Source: Sediminicola sp037203765 (lineage in GTDB: Bacteria > Bacteroidota > Bacteroidia > Flavobacteriales > Flavobacteriaceae). Taken from it: DNA of 64,000 nt. The translations under genes and the position numbers were made by a program. Positions 24,966 to 33,396 of this stretch are shown here, piece after piece; positions within the stretch are counted from its first letter, which is position 1; each line of letters starts with the position of its first letter. Where the stretch lies: assembly GCF_037203765.1 (NCBI RefSeq), contig NZ_JBBCAS010000003.1:62001-126000 (forward strand). Reading direction: 5' to 3'. Below the pieces are notes generated by a model that was given only the letters and a program-made list of their open reading frames with translations, was not told the DNA's origin and did no database searches.

Positions 24966-25798
24966 TAAAGGGTTTTTAGTACCGTAAAATCTATGGCGTC
25001 CTCTTTTTCATTGCCTACTATATGGGCAATGTTGGAGGGTACAAAAATGGAAATGTTTTTGATGTAATTATAGCAGATACCATAATTTTCATCATCCTCG
25101 TCAATAGCTCCAAAGAGCATTAACTTTACTGTGTTCGTATCTAATTTCAGTTGTTCCAAGGTGAAGAGCAAGTAATAGATGAAATCCTCCTTGGTGGTGT
25201 AGTTAAAACTGTTGTGCAAGAGCAATTTTTTATTGGATACCACGGTGATTTCCAATTGCTTTTCCCCAACATGTACATAGCACACAGGATCGCTTCCTTG
25301 TTGTGGGTTGTTCAATAACGATTCCACCATTACCGTACTGCTATGCTTAAATTCAAACTCTCCAAAAAGCTCATAGATATAATTGTTCACATTCATGAAG
25401 GGAACGTAAACATTCATTAGGTCATTGGTTTCCAGTTCATCGTATACAATGACATCGTTGGTGAGGATTTTGGCATTGAATTTTAGGTAATTGGCCATTT
25501 CGTCCTCATCGAAAAGAGGTTTGGGAACCAAGCTGAATAGTTGGTTTTTGTGAATGGCGATCACTTCGGAAAAGGATACTTTGGCAACCTTGTACTTCTC
25601 AAAGATCTCCTTTACCTTTTTTAACAATTCCAAAGGATTTACTTCCTGCTCGAAAACGACGTTCTCGGAAGCCAGAATTGTATTGTCCACTGTGTCAAGG
25701 ACACAAAAAGAAAGTCCATTCAAACTAATTTGAATGGACAACTTATGGTAATCCGATTTAGATTGCTCTAAATTATTTATTGTTTTCTTTTTTGTCAT
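24965..25798 (-). CDS. DUF3822 family protein
   Basis: A 277-residue soluble protein of a family I recognise as DUF3822, common in Bacteroidota beside rsmD. It contains KLSIQISLNGLSFCVLDTVD, EKYKVAKVSFSEVIAIHKN and VCYVHVGEKQLEITVVSNKK, giving repeated beta hairpins that resemble an actin/ASKHA-like fold. That resemblance is only my reading. No catalytic residues are evident. It overlaps the upstream gene by 26 bp and touches rsmD. Function is unknown. Confidence 0.8.
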   Translation of the reverse strand: MTKKKTINNLEQSKSDYHKLSIQISLNGLSFCVLDTVDNTILASENVVFEQEVNPLELLKKVKEIFEKYKVAKVSFSEVIAIHKNQLFSLVPKPLFDEDEMANYLKFNAKILTNDVIVYDELETNDLMNVYVPFMNVNNYIYELFGEFEFKHSSTVMVESLLNNPQQGSDPVCYVHVGEKQLEITVVSNKKLLLHNSFNYTTKEDFIYYLLFTLEQLKLDTNTVKLMLFGAIDEDDENYGICYNYIKNISIFVPSNIAHIVGNEKEDAIDFTVLKTL

Positions 25799-26426
25799 AG
25801 ATTGGAGGCCAGTTACCGTTGGTGCTAACTTCCGTTAAGGAGCCAACTTTGATTTCACTGCCGTTTACTTCTTCAACACTTACCTGTACATTCTCCCTCG
25901 CTAAAAGTTCTTTTGGCTGGTCTCCCAAAATAACACTTTTCTTTACTTTAGCTTCAAAAACAGGAGCCTTGTAGCCGCTTTTTTCAATGATGTCAGCTTT
26001 CATTTCAAACTTCTCTCCGCTTGTGGCATAAGGAACATTCATCATAGTCTTGTAACGGTTGTCCTGTTTGAACAAAGAATCCTTAACAGAAACAAATCCT
26101 AATGTATCTACAATTTTGACTTCTTTAAGCATGTCAATACCGTAGGTTTTGTTGAACTCCATATAAGAAGAATCTCTCTGCTGAAGAATGGTATATTTTC
26201 CTGTATCTACAAAGCTGATAAGGGAATTGAAATCATTGGCGTATTTTCCATTGGCAGATTTGTACGCTTCTTGAGAATTCCTAATATCCTTGAGTACGGA
26301 AACTACTTTTGCAAAACGCTGCTCTTTTACTTTTTTGAATTCTATAGGACCATTTACGGATTGATAAATCAAATATCCTAAACCGATACATGCTATCCAA
26401 AGTAAAATTTGTATTATGCTCTTCAT
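25773..26426 (-). CDS. Membrane-anchored hypothetical protein
   Basis: A 217-residue protein with one N-terminal membrane segment (SIIQILLWIACIGLGYLIYQ) and a soluble remainder probably on the periplasmic side. Residues about 35-70 (EQRFAKVVSVLKDIRNSQEAY, then KSANGKYANDFNSLISFVD) resemble the N-terminal helix and following loop of type IV pilin-like or T2SS pseudopilin proteins, but there is no prepilin cleavage motif. The rest is charged and beta-rich. It is first in the run with DUF3822, rsmD and the PLP enzyme. I cannot assign a function. Confidence 0.75.
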   Translation of the reverse strand: MKSIIQILLWIACIGLGYLIYQSVNGPIEFKKVKEQRFAKVVSVLKDIRNSQEAYKSANGKYANDFNSLISFVDTGKYTILQQRDSSYMEFNKTYGIDMLKEVKIVDTLGFVSVKDSLFKQDNRYKTMMNVPYATSGEKFEMKADIIEKSGYKAPVFEAKVKKSVILGDQPKELLARENVQVSVEEVNGSEIKVGSLTEVSTNGNWPPIYDKKENNK

Positions 26427-26460
26427 TTTCTAAGTGTTAATTTAATTTTAGTGGTTATCA

Positions 26461-26489
26461 CAAATCTACAATTTTTTTTTAATCACAAA
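26461..26489 (-). promoter_or_regulatory. Probable promoter of the 26426-23473 operon
   Basis: On the minus strand TAGATTTG (26468-26461) matches TANNTTTG. A TTTG lies upstream at 26489-26486 with a 17-bp spacer, 2 bp shorter than usual. It lies back to back with the plus-strand promoter of the helicase gene. Confidence 0.5.
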
Positions 26490-26493
26490 AGTA

Positions 26494-26522
26494 TTTGCCC
26501 TTAAAAATCCTGATTATCTTTG
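26494..26522 (+). promoter_or_regulatory. Probable promoter of the RecD-like helicase gene
   Basis: TTTG (26494-26497) and TATCTTTG (26515-26522) are spaced by 17 bp. The start codon at 26530 is only 8 bp from the -7 box, so the transcript would be leaderless or nearly so. Confidence 0.5.
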
Positions 26523-26529
26523 AAGTCCT

Positions 26530-27963
26530 ATGAACGCACTCACAGCCTCATCTTTCACCAAAATATTACGAGATAAATTCCCCCACGATCCAACCTTAAA
26601 ACAAAACGTTGTCCTGGAAAAATTGGCAGATTTTGTTTTGTCCAAAGAAAAGGAGGTGGTTTTTATGCTCAAAGGATTTGCGGGAACTGGAAAAACTACC
26701 ATGATCGGGGTTTTGGTCACCAATCTGTGGAGAACCGGTATGAAAGCCGTTCTTATGGCCCCCACGGGAAGAGCTGCCAAGGTTATGGCCAATTATGCCA
26801 ATACCCAATCGTATACCATTCATAGAAAGATATATTTCCCCAAAAAGCAGAGTGGCGGCGGAGTACAGTTTGTACTGTCTCCCAATAAACACCGCAATAC
26901 CATATTTATAGTGGATGAAGCTTCCATGATACCCGATACTGCGGCCGACTCCAAGTTGTTTGAAAATGGGTCCTTATTGGATGACCTTATTATGTATGTC
27001 TATTCTGGCCACAATTGTAAATTGATCTTGATTGGGGATACTGCCCAATTGCCACCGGTGCATTTGGACTTGAGTCCCGCATTGGAAGAAAACCAACTGG
27101 CCTTGAATTATAATAAGGAAGTGATTTCCTTGGAGATGGATGAAGTGGTCAGACAGGCTGAGGATTCTGGGATATTGATCAATGCCACCAATTTGAGGGA
27201 ACAGCTGCAGAATGAGTTTTTTGAGGATTTTAAATTTGATGTCAATCCGTATAAGGATATTGTCCGTTTGATAGACGGCAATGAGATCCAAGAGGCTATA
27301 GATAGCTCTTATTCACAAAACGGTAAGGAGGAGACGGCCATTATTGTCCGTTCCAATAAAAGGGCCAACCTATATAATGAGAATATCAGAAATAGGATCC
27401 TATATCTGGAAAATGAAATTGCGGTTGGGGACTTTATGATGGTGGTTAAGAACAATTACTTTTGGTTGGAACCCCAATCCGAAGCCGGTTTTATTGCCAA
27501 TGGGGATATCATAGAAGTTTTGGAAATCTTTGCCATTAAGGAATTATATTCCTTTAAATTCGCCGAGGTAAAGGTGAAAATGGTGGATTATCCCAACCAA
27601 AAACCTTTTGAAACCGTGTTGCTGCTGGATACCATTCAGGCCGTAACCCCATCATTGTCCTATGAAGATGGCAATAGGTTGTACCAAGAGGTGATGAAGG
27701 ATTATGCCCATGAAACTTCAAAATACAAGAAGTTTCTCGGGGTAAAAAACAATAAATTCTTCAATGCACTGCAGGTCAAGTTTTCTTATGCCATTACCTG
27801 CCATAAATCGCAAGGGGGACAATGGGACACGGTATTTGTAGAGCAGCCCTATCTTCCCAATGGGATGGACAAGGAATACCTGCGTTGGCTATATACTGCC
27901 GTTACAAGGGCTAAGCGTCAATTGTACCTGATAGGCTTTAAGAACGATTTTTTTGTTGATTGA
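26530..27963 (+). CDS. RecD-like ATP-dependent DNA helicase (SF1B)
   Basis: A 477-residue superfamily 1 helicase. Walker A is MLKGFAGTGKTTMIGVLV, motif Ia MAPTGRAAKVMANYA, Walker B IFIVDEASMIPD, motif III LILIGDTAQLPPV, and the C-terminal UvrD_C_2 segment TCHKSQGGQWDTVFVEQ followed by YTAVTRAKRQLYLIGF. It is much shorter than RecD of RecBCD and has no nuclease motifs, so it is a stand-alone helicase of the RecD2/Dda-like kind, common in Bacteroidota. Role in repair or replication restart is inferred. The DUF4126 gene follows 33 bp later. Confidence 0.92.
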   Translation: MNALTASSFTKILRDKFPHDPTLKQNVVLEKLADFVLSKEKEVVFMLKGFAGTGKTTMIGVLVTNLWRTGMKAVLMAPTGRAAKVMANYANTQSYTIHRKIYFPKKQSGGGVQFVLSPNKHRNTIFIVDEASMIPDTAADSKLFENGSLLDDLIMYVYSGHNCKLILIGDTAQLPPVHLDLSPALEENQLALNYNKEVISLEMDEVVRQAEDSGILINATNLREQLQNEFFEDFKFDVNPYKDIVRLIDGNEIQEAIDSSYSQNGKEETAIIVRSNKRANLYNENIRNRILYLENEIAVGDFMMVVKNNYFWLEPQSEAGFIANGDIIEVLEIFAIKELYSFKFAEVKVKMVDYPNQKPFETVLLLDTIQAVTPSLSYEDGNRLYQEVMKDYAHETSKYKKFLGVKNNKFFNALQVKFSYAITCHKSQGGQWDTVFVEQPYLPNGMDKEYLRWLYTAVTRAKRQLYLIGFKNDFFVD

Positions 27964-27996
27964 GAATAGCCTATTTTTAGTGCTAGAACACCAAAA

Positions 27997-28560
27997 ATGA
28001 CGACAGAAACTATCATAAGTATTTTTTTGGGGATTGGACTTGCTGCCTCTGTAGGGTTTAGGGTTTTTTTGCCTTTGTTCGCCTTGAGTTTGGCTTCCTT
28101 TTTAGGAGCATGGGATCTCAATGCCCATTGGGAGTGGATGTCAAGCCTTTCAGCTTTGGTTGTTTTTGGGGTTGCCACCATCCTTGAAATTTTTGCATAT
28201 TTTATACCTTGGGTCGATAATCTTTTGGATAGTTTTGCCATTCCGTTGGCGGGCATTGCCGGGACCGCTGTTATGGTCTCTACCATGGCCGATTTGGAAC
28301 CGTTGGTCACTTGGACCTTGGCCATTATCGCAGGTGGGGGGACGGCTACCGCCATAAAAGGGGCATCTGCCACCAGTAGATTGGCGTCTACGGCAACCAC
28401 AGGTGGGTTGGCAAACCCTATTGTGTCCTTTATAGAAACGGGAACTGCAATGGTGGTGACCATACTGTCCTTGTTGGCTCCCATTGCAGCGGTGGTTTTG
28501 GTCATTGTAATATTGGGAGTCATCTTCAATATCTATAGGAAGCTGAGACCTAGGAAGTAA
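27997..28560 (+). CDS. DUF4126 domain-containing membrane protein
   Basis: A 187-residue protein with five or six hydrophobic segments. It begins with IISIFLGIGLAASVGFRVFL and includes WVDNLLDSFAIPLAGIAGTA and GASATSRLASTATTGGLANP, which I recognise as the DUF4126 family. There are no charged catalytic motifs, so it looks like a structural or small transport-type membrane protein. It lies 18 bp upstream of kdsB. Function is unknown. Confidence 0.82.
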   Translation: MTTETIISIFLGIGLAASVGFRVFLPLFALSLASFLGAWDLNAHWEWMSSLSALVVFGVATILEIFAYFIPWVDNLLDSFAIPLAGIAGTAVMVSTMADLEPLVTWTLAIIAGGGTATAIKGASATSRLASTATTGGLANPIVSFIETGTAMVVTILSLLAPIAAVVLVIVILGVIFNIYRKLRPRK

Positions 28561-28578
28561 TTTTTAATTGAAAAGTAA

Positions 28579-29307
28579 ATGAAAATAATAGCAATGATTC
28601 CGGCCCGTTATGCCGCATCTAGATTTCCGGGCAAATTGATGCAGGATCTGGCTGGTAAACCGGTTATCTTAAGGACCTATGAAGCTGCCGTAAATACGAA
28701 GCTATTTGACGAGGTCTATATTGTAACGGATAGTGATATCATATACGATACTATTGTAAAAGCAGGTGGCAAGGCTATTATGAGCCTCAAAGAACACGAG
28801 TGTGGTAGTGATCGGATAGCCGAGGCCGTTGCTGATATGGATGTGGACATTATTGTGAATGTTCAGGGCGATGAGCCTTTTACGGAAAAAGAGAGTTTGG
28901 ACAGCGTATTGGAGGTATTCCAACATGACCCCAAGAAGGAAATAGATTTGGCTTCCCTGATGACCAAAATTACCGATTGGGAAGAAATCAGTAATCCCAA
29001 TACGGTGAAGGTGATAGTGGACCAAAACAATTTTGCCCTGTATTTTTCCAGATCTCCCATCCCATACCCAAGGGCAAAAGAGGTGAACGCACCCTATTTT
29101 AAACACAAGGGAATCTATGCGTTCAGAAAGAGTGCCCTAATGGATTTTCAGCGTTTGCCCATGCTGACCTTGGAGGCTACTGAAAAAATTGAAGCTATTA
29201 GATATCTGGAATATGGCAAGAAAATAAAAATGGTAGAAACCCATGTAACGGGTATAGAAATTGATACCCCTGAGGATTTGGAAAGAGCAAAGAAAGTATG
29301 GAAGTAG
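28579..29307 (+). CDS. kdsB: 3-deoxy-manno-octulosonate cytidylyltransferase (CMP-Kdo synthetase)
   Basis: Activates Kdo with CTP to CMP-Kdo for lipopolysaccharide inner core assembly. The 242-residue protein opens MKIIAMIPARYAASRFPGKL, the nucleotide-binding signature, followed by VQGDEPF (metal-binding Asp), FALYFSRSPIPYPRAK and GIDTPEDLE-like (TGIEIDTPEDLERA) at the end. Length is standard. The HAD phosphatase gene overlaps its end by 10 bp, and a KdnB-like oxidase follows, so the enzyme here may activate 8-amino-Kdo in place of, or as well as, Kdo. Confidence 0.96.
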   Translation: MKIIAMIPARYAASRFPGKLMQDLAGKPVILRTYEAAVNTKLFDEVYIVTDSDIIYDTIVKAGGKAIMSLKEHECGSDRIAEAVADMDVDIIVNVQGDEPFTEKESLDSVLEVFQHDPKKEIDLASLMTKITDWEEISNPNTVKVIVDQNNFALYFSRSPIPYPRAKEVNAPYFKHKGIYAFRKSALMDFQRLPMLTLEATEKIEAIRYLEYGKKIKMVETHVTGIEIDTPEDLERAKKVWK

Positions 29308-30023
29308 ACTATAAGAATATTACGGTTATAGGTTTTGATGCCGATGATACCCTATGGGTAAACGAAACCTATTTTAGGGAGGCAGAAGACCAATTTTGTA
29401 ATTTATTGGAGAAGTACGAGACCAAAAATAAAGTAGATCAGGAGCTCTTTAAAATGGAAATAAAGAACTTGGATCTCTATGGTTATGGTGTAAAAGGGTT
29501 TATGTTGTCCATGATAGAGTCTGCCATGGAAATTTCAAATAACAAAATTCCCCAGTCAACCATCACCGAAATCTTAAATATCGGAAAGCGCATGTTGTCA
29601 CATCCAGTGGAGTTATTGGATGGGGTGGAGGAGGTCTTGCAAAAATTGGAAGACCGCTATCGTTTGATTGTCTTGACCAAGGGAGATCTTTTGGACCAGG
29701 AACGGAAACTCGAAAAATCTGGGCTGTCAAAGTATTTCCACCATGTAGAGGTACTGAGCGATAAAAAGGAAGATAACTATCAACACTTATTGGACCATTT
29801 GGAAATCCCCGTGTCCCAGTTTTTAATGATTGGCAATTCCTTGAAATCTGATGTTCTGCCCTTGATCAATATAGGGGCTCAGGCAGTTCATGTGCCCTTT
29901 CATACTACATGGGCACACGAGGAAGTACCCAAGGAACAGCAGGGTAATGGTCACTTGACCTTAAATGATATCACGGATATTTTAAAGTACCTGCCCAACG
30001 TTAGGACAGCGACTACTAAATAA
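29298..30023 (+). CDS. HAD-superfamily hydrolase
   Basis: A 241-residue phosphatase-like protein with HAD motif I VIGFDADDTLWVNETYF (DxDxT; first Asp nucleophile), motif II YRLIVLTKGD (Thr), motif III Lys around LSDKKEDNYQ, and motif IV FLMIGNSLKSDVLPL. The helical cap between motifs I and II places it in the C1 group (YjjG/GS1-like). It is not the capless KdsC type, despite lying between kdsB and a kdnB-like gene. Its substrate is unknown. The start overlaps kdsB by 10 bp. Confidence 0.88.
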   Translation: MEVDYKNITVIGFDADDTLWVNETYFREAEDQFCNLLEKYETKNKVDQELFKMEIKNLDLYGYGVKGFMLSMIESAMEISNNKIPQSTITEILNIGKRMLSHPVELLDGVEEVLQKLEDRYRLIVLTKGDLLDQERKLEKSGLSKYFHHVEVLSDKKEDNYQHLLDHLEIPVSQFLMIGNSLKSDVLPLINIGAQAVHVPFHTTWAHEEVPKEQQGNGHLTLNDITDILKYLPNVRTATTK

Positions 30024-30042
30024 ATAACATTTCATCTCTAGT

Positions 30043-31122
30043 ATGACGAAATACAGGAATTTTCCCATGGTACCCAGAGTGGTTTTTGGCCAAGGTTGTT
30101 TTGAACAACTGGGAGAGATATTGATGCCCAAAAGGAAGAACTCGGAAGCACCTTTTATTTTTCTTGTCGATGACGTTTTTGAAGGACACGAAATTACCAA
30201 AAGAATCCCCCTGATCTTTAATGATCAGATTATCTTCATTTCGGCAGATGAAGAGCCCAAAACCCATCAAGTGGATGCCTTGGTTTCCCAAATAAAAAAC
30301 GGCTATACCGAACTCCCTTCAGGGATCATCGGAATAGGGGGAGGCACCTTGTTGGATCTGGCCAAGGCCTTGGCGCTCATGTTGACCAATCCTGGGAGCT
30401 CCTCGGAGTACCAAGGATGGGATTTGGTCAAAAAACCGGCCATTTACCATGTGGGGATACCTACTATTAGTGGTACTGGGGCAGAAGTTTCTAGAACAAC
30501 GGTATTGTTGGGGCCAGAGAAGAAATTGGGGATCAATTCAGATTTCACCCCTTTTGACCAGGTGGTACTGGATCCTGACCTAACCCATGGAGTTCCCAAG
30601 GAACAGTGGTTCTACACCGGGATGGACTGTTATATCCATTGTGTGGAATCTCTGAATGGGACTTTTTTAAATGCTTTCAGCCAGAGTTATGGGGAAAAAG
30701 CCTTGGAGTTGTGCAAGGAGGTCTACTTGGATTCTTTGGAGGCCGCTGAATCCCGTGATAAGCTGATGATGGCCTCTTGGCATGGGGGCATGAGCATTGC
30801 CTATTCCCAGGTAGGGGTGGCACACGCCATGAGCTATGGGCTCTCCTATTTGTTGGGTGTAAGACATGGGATAGGCAATTGTTTGGTATTTCAATATCTG
30901 GAGGAGTTCTATCCCGAGGGGGTGGCCCTTTTTCACGAAATGAAAGAAAAGCATCAAATTGAGCTTCCCAAAGGGATCTGTGCAGGTCTAAGTGATCAGG
31001 ATTTTGATACCATGATAACGGTTGCCCTAAGTTTGGAACCGCTATGGGAAAATGCCTTGGGCAAGGAATGGCGCAAAACCATCACCCCTCAAAAACTAAG
31101 ATCCATTTACGAAAAAATATAA
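30043..31122 (+). CDS. Iron-containing alcohol dehydrogenase, KdnB-like (Kdo 8-oxidase)
   Basis: A 359-residue group III metal-dependent alcohol dehydrogenase. It shows PRVVFGQGCFEQLGEILMPK, the NAD-binding GIIGIGGGTLLDLAKALALM, GIPTISGTGAEVSRTTVL, and metal ligands in VAHAMSYGLSYLLGVRHGIG. The closest family I recognise is KdnB, which in Shewanella oxidises Kdo at C8 so that the KdnA aminotransferase can make 8-amino-8-deoxy-Kdo. Co-location with kdsB supports this. No kdnA aminotransferase is in the window. An ordinary alcohol dehydrogenase is the alternative. Confidence 0.78.
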   Translation: MTKYRNFPMVPRVVFGQGCFEQLGEILMPKRKNSEAPFIFLVDDVFEGHEITKRIPLIFNDQIIFISADEEPKTHQVDALVSQIKNGYTELPSGIIGIGGGTLLDLAKALALMLTNPGSSSEYQGWDLVKKPAIYHVGIPTISGTGAEVSRTTVLLGPEKKLGINSDFTPFDQVVLDPDLTHGVPKEQWFYTGMDCYIHCVESLNGTFLNAFSQSYGEKALELCKEVYLDSLEAAESRDKLMMASWHGGMSIAYSQVGVAHAMSYGLSYLLGVRHGIGNCLVFQYLEEFYPEGVALFHEMKEKHQIELPKGICAGLSDQDFDTMITVALSLEPLWENALGKEWRKTITPQKLRSIYEKI

Positions 31123-31188
31123 ATTAGAAAGCTTTGAATGGACGCCATAGATTGATATGGTGGTTTATCGGGCGTTGACCAAAATACT

Positions 31189-31731
31189 ATGCTGCAAACA
31201 CTTGCGAAATTCATATACTACAAACTATTGGGGTGGAAAACCGTAGGCACCTTTCCAAATGTGGATAAATGTGTCATTATCGTAGTGCCACATACCAGTT
31301 GGGTAGATTTCTTTTTGGGCCTGTTGATACGTAAGGTTTGGAATGAAGAGGTCAATTATATTGGAAAAAAAAGCCTTTTTGATTCCCCGTTCGGATGGTT
31401 TTTTCGATGGATGGGGGGGGCGCCCATTGACCGCAGTAAAAAAAGTGATACGGTAAAGGCAACGGCCGCCATATTTAAAGAGCGGGAAAAATTTAGGTTG
31501 GCCCTAGCTCCAGAGGGAACCCGTAAAAAGGTGACGGAATGGAAGACAGGGTTCTATTTTATAGCTAAAGAAGCACAGGTGCCCATAGTAATGGTGGCTT
31601 TTGATTTTGGCAAGAAACAGATCAAGGTCTCCCAGCCCCATTATCCTACTGGGGATATGGAGCAGGACCTTAAGGAATACAAAGCCTTTTACAAAGGGGT
31701 TTTAGGGAAAGTTCCCGAGTATAGTTTCTAG
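31189..31731 (+). CDS. 1-acyl-sn-glycerol-3-phosphate acyltransferase-like protein
   Basis: A 180-residue PlsC-fold acyltransferase. The catalytic HxxxxD is in VVPHTSWVDFFLGL, block II in FFRWMGGAPIDRSKKSD and block III in LALAPEGTRKKVTEWKTG. It is shorter than typical PlsC (about 240 residues) and lacks an N-terminal membrane helix. Such short forms are common in Bacteroidota, where they may acylate phospholipid, ornithine lipid or lipid A precursors. The acceptor cannot be told. It meets the lipoprotein gene tail to tail 15 bp away. Confidence 0.85.
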   Translation: MLQTLAKFIYYKLLGWKTVGTFPNVDKCVIIVVPHTSWVDFFLGLLIRKVWNEEVNYIGKKSLFDSPFGWFFRWMGGAPIDRSKKSDTVKATAAIFKEREKFRLALAPEGTRKKVTEWKTGFYFIAKEAQVPIVMVAFDFGKKQIKVSQPHYPTGDMEQDLKEYKAFYKGVLGKVPEYSF

Positions 31732-31746
31732 GTGCTATTTTAGTTT

Positions 31747-32238
31747 TTATTTCCTGATAAATTCAAAAGAAACACTGGCTGGTTCTTCATTTCCATCGCC
31801 ATCAAAATCCCATTCGGCAACATCGGGACCACTGTTCAAAGCAAAAGTATTTGATGTCAATGTAGCTCCAAAGTATTCATAATCATTGGGTTCGTCATCA
31901 AATCTGATGGCAAAAAACTCGTTGTTCTCAAAGAACATTTCCCCGGTGACAATAAATTCATCCATATCTACCGTATCTATGGTTAAGGTGAACCTCCCAT
32001 TGGATTGGACTACCAAGCGTACCGTGCCTCCATCTGCAACTATTCGGACAGGGTCATAAGATGCTCCTGAACCGGAATATGCAAAAACCGCTGAAGTTGC
32101 TTCCCATGTCCCCTGCAATTCACTTATGGCAAAATCCGGACCAGCCTTGGTCAGTTCATCCTCATCGGAACTGGAACAGGAAATAAAGAAAAAAGAAAAT
32201 AAGGTGCCCAGTAGAAGTATGTTTTTAAGTTTTTTCAT
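31747..32238 (-). CDS. Lipocalin-like lipoprotein
   Basis: A 163-residue exported lipoprotein: signal peptide MKKLKNILLLGTLFSFFFIS ends in a Cys (ISC) followed by SSSDEDE, so the mature protein is lipid-anchored. The body has repeated beta strands starting AISELQGTWEATSAVF, a LxGxW-type opening seen in Bacteroidota lipocalin-like proteins, then GRFTLTIDTVDMDEFIVTGE. The C-terminus is SVSFEFIRK. Ligand unknown. The start codon lies within a 12-bp palindrome (32236-32247). Confidence 0.75.
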   Translation of the reverse strand: MKKLKNILLLGTLFSFFFISCSSSDEDELTKAGPDFAISELQGTWEATSAVFAYSGSGASYDPVRIVADGGTVRLVVQSNGRFTLTIDTVDMDEFIVTGEMFFENNEFFAIRFDDEPNDYEYFGATLTSNTFALNSGPDVAEWDFDGDGNEEPASVSFEFIRK

Positions 32239-32619
32239 GATATCATGTTTTAGTGAGCATGTAATGGACTATTATGGTCCATTCACAAGGTAAAGAACAT
32301 TATACCTGTTTGAAATGATGTATATCATGACCACCCATGACTAATTCTGGTTGTCAAGAATCAATTACCGGGAAGGATAAATATTTTTATATGGAAACCT
32401 TCTAATGATGTTTGATGCAGTACGGGATCTAAATAATAAAATCACTTTTTTAAAACCCTTGAGGATTGTTTTCCGTAGGTAAGGAAAAGGAGCTACAAAG
32501 TTGGGGCTTTAACTCCTTTTGACAGGTAAACACAATTTGGTTTTATTTTAGGTTGTTTAGTTGAAAAGGGCCATTGCATTTGCAATAGCCCTTTTCTAAT
32601 TTTTTATGAAGCAGACTGT
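32239..32619. other. 381-bp stretch without a gene
   Basis: No credible open frame on either strand. It contains a perfect 12-bp palindrome CATGATATCATG at 32236-32247, an inverted repeat ATGGAC/GTCCAT at 32264-32269 and 32277-32282, and the yebC terminator at 32564-32595. The rest appears to be plain AT-rich spacer. Confidence 0.7.
32564..32595 (-). terminator. Terminator of yebC
   Basis: Arms AAAAGGGC (32564-32571) and GCCCTTTT (32588-32595) with a further inner stem ATTGCA/TGCAAT. On the minus strand the hairpin ends in TTTT, about 25 bp after the yebC stop at 32620. Confidence 0.8.
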
Positions 32620-33330
32620 TTACTCCTTCATGGAATGATAAACATTCTGTACATCGTCATCCTCTTCTATTTTTTCCAATAGTTTTTCCACATCGGCAGC
32701 TTGTTCTTCGGTGAGCTCCTTCGTGATTTGCGGGATACGCTCAAATCCTGACGATAGGATTTCTATGCCTCTAGATTCCAATTCTTTCTGGATGGAACCG
32801 AAACTCTCGAACGGTCCATAGATAAGGATACCATCCTCATCGGCGAATACTTCTTCCGCCCCAAAGTCGATCATTTCCAATTCCAGTTCTTCTGGGTCTA
32901 TCCCTTCGGCAGGGATCCTAAAATTAAAGGTATGGTCAAACATAAATTCCACAGAACCCGATGTTCCCAAGCTCCCGTTACATTTATTGAAATAACTTCT
33001 GATATTGGCTACGGTCCTGGTATTGTTATCCGTGGCCGTTTCCACCAAAATGGCAATACCATGCGGGGCATAACCCTCAAACAATACTTCTTTATAATCT
33101 CCAAGGCTTTTGTCACTGGCCCTTTTAATGGCGCGTTCCACATTGTCCTTGGGCATGTTTACAGCTTTGGCGTTCTGGATGACCGCTCGCAGTCTAGAGT
33201 TGGCATCCGGATCCGGACCACCTTCCTTAACGGCCATTACAATATCCTTGCCTATTCTTGTAAATGCCTTGGACATGGCAGACCAACGCTTCATTTTACG
33301 TGCCTTTCTAAACTCAAAAGCTCTTCCCAT
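32620..33330 (-). CDS. YebC/PmpR-family protein (TACO1 homologue)
   Basis: A 236-residue protein of the widespread YebC family, shown in some bacteria to act on transcription or to help ribosomes through difficult (for example polyproline) stretches. It begins MGRAFEFRKARKMKRWSAMS, with KAFTRIGKDIVMAVKEGGPD and DPDANSRLRAVIQNAKAVNM, then DNVERAIKRASDK, all conserved. The acidic middle domain and the C-terminus are intact. It has its own strong promoter and a terminator, so it is a single-gene unit. Confidence 0.95.
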   Translation of the reverse strand: MGRAFEFRKARKMKRWSAMSKAFTRIGKDIVMAVKEGGPDPDANSRLRAVIQNAKAVNMPKDNVERAIKRASDKSLGDYKEVLFEGYAPHGIAILVETATDNNTRTVANIRSYFNKCNGSLGTSGSVEFMFDHTFNFRIPAEGIDPEELELEMIDFGAEEVFADEDGILIYGPFESFGSIQKELESRGIEILSSGFERIPQITKELTEEQAADVEKLLEKIEEDDDVQNVYHSMKE

Positions 33331-33357
33331 TTCTTTAATCGATTATAATGCTGTTGG

Positions 33358-33388
33358 CAAATTTAATAATTTTTATATGTGCTGCAAG
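33358..33388 (-). promoter_or_regulatory. Promoter of yebC
   Basis: On the minus strand CTTG (33388-33385) and TAAATTTG (33365-33358) are separated by 19 bp, matching the TTG-N19-TANNTTTG consensus. Initiation near 33352 gives a leader of about 22 nt. Confidence 0.75.
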
Positions 33389-33396
33389 ATGCAAGC

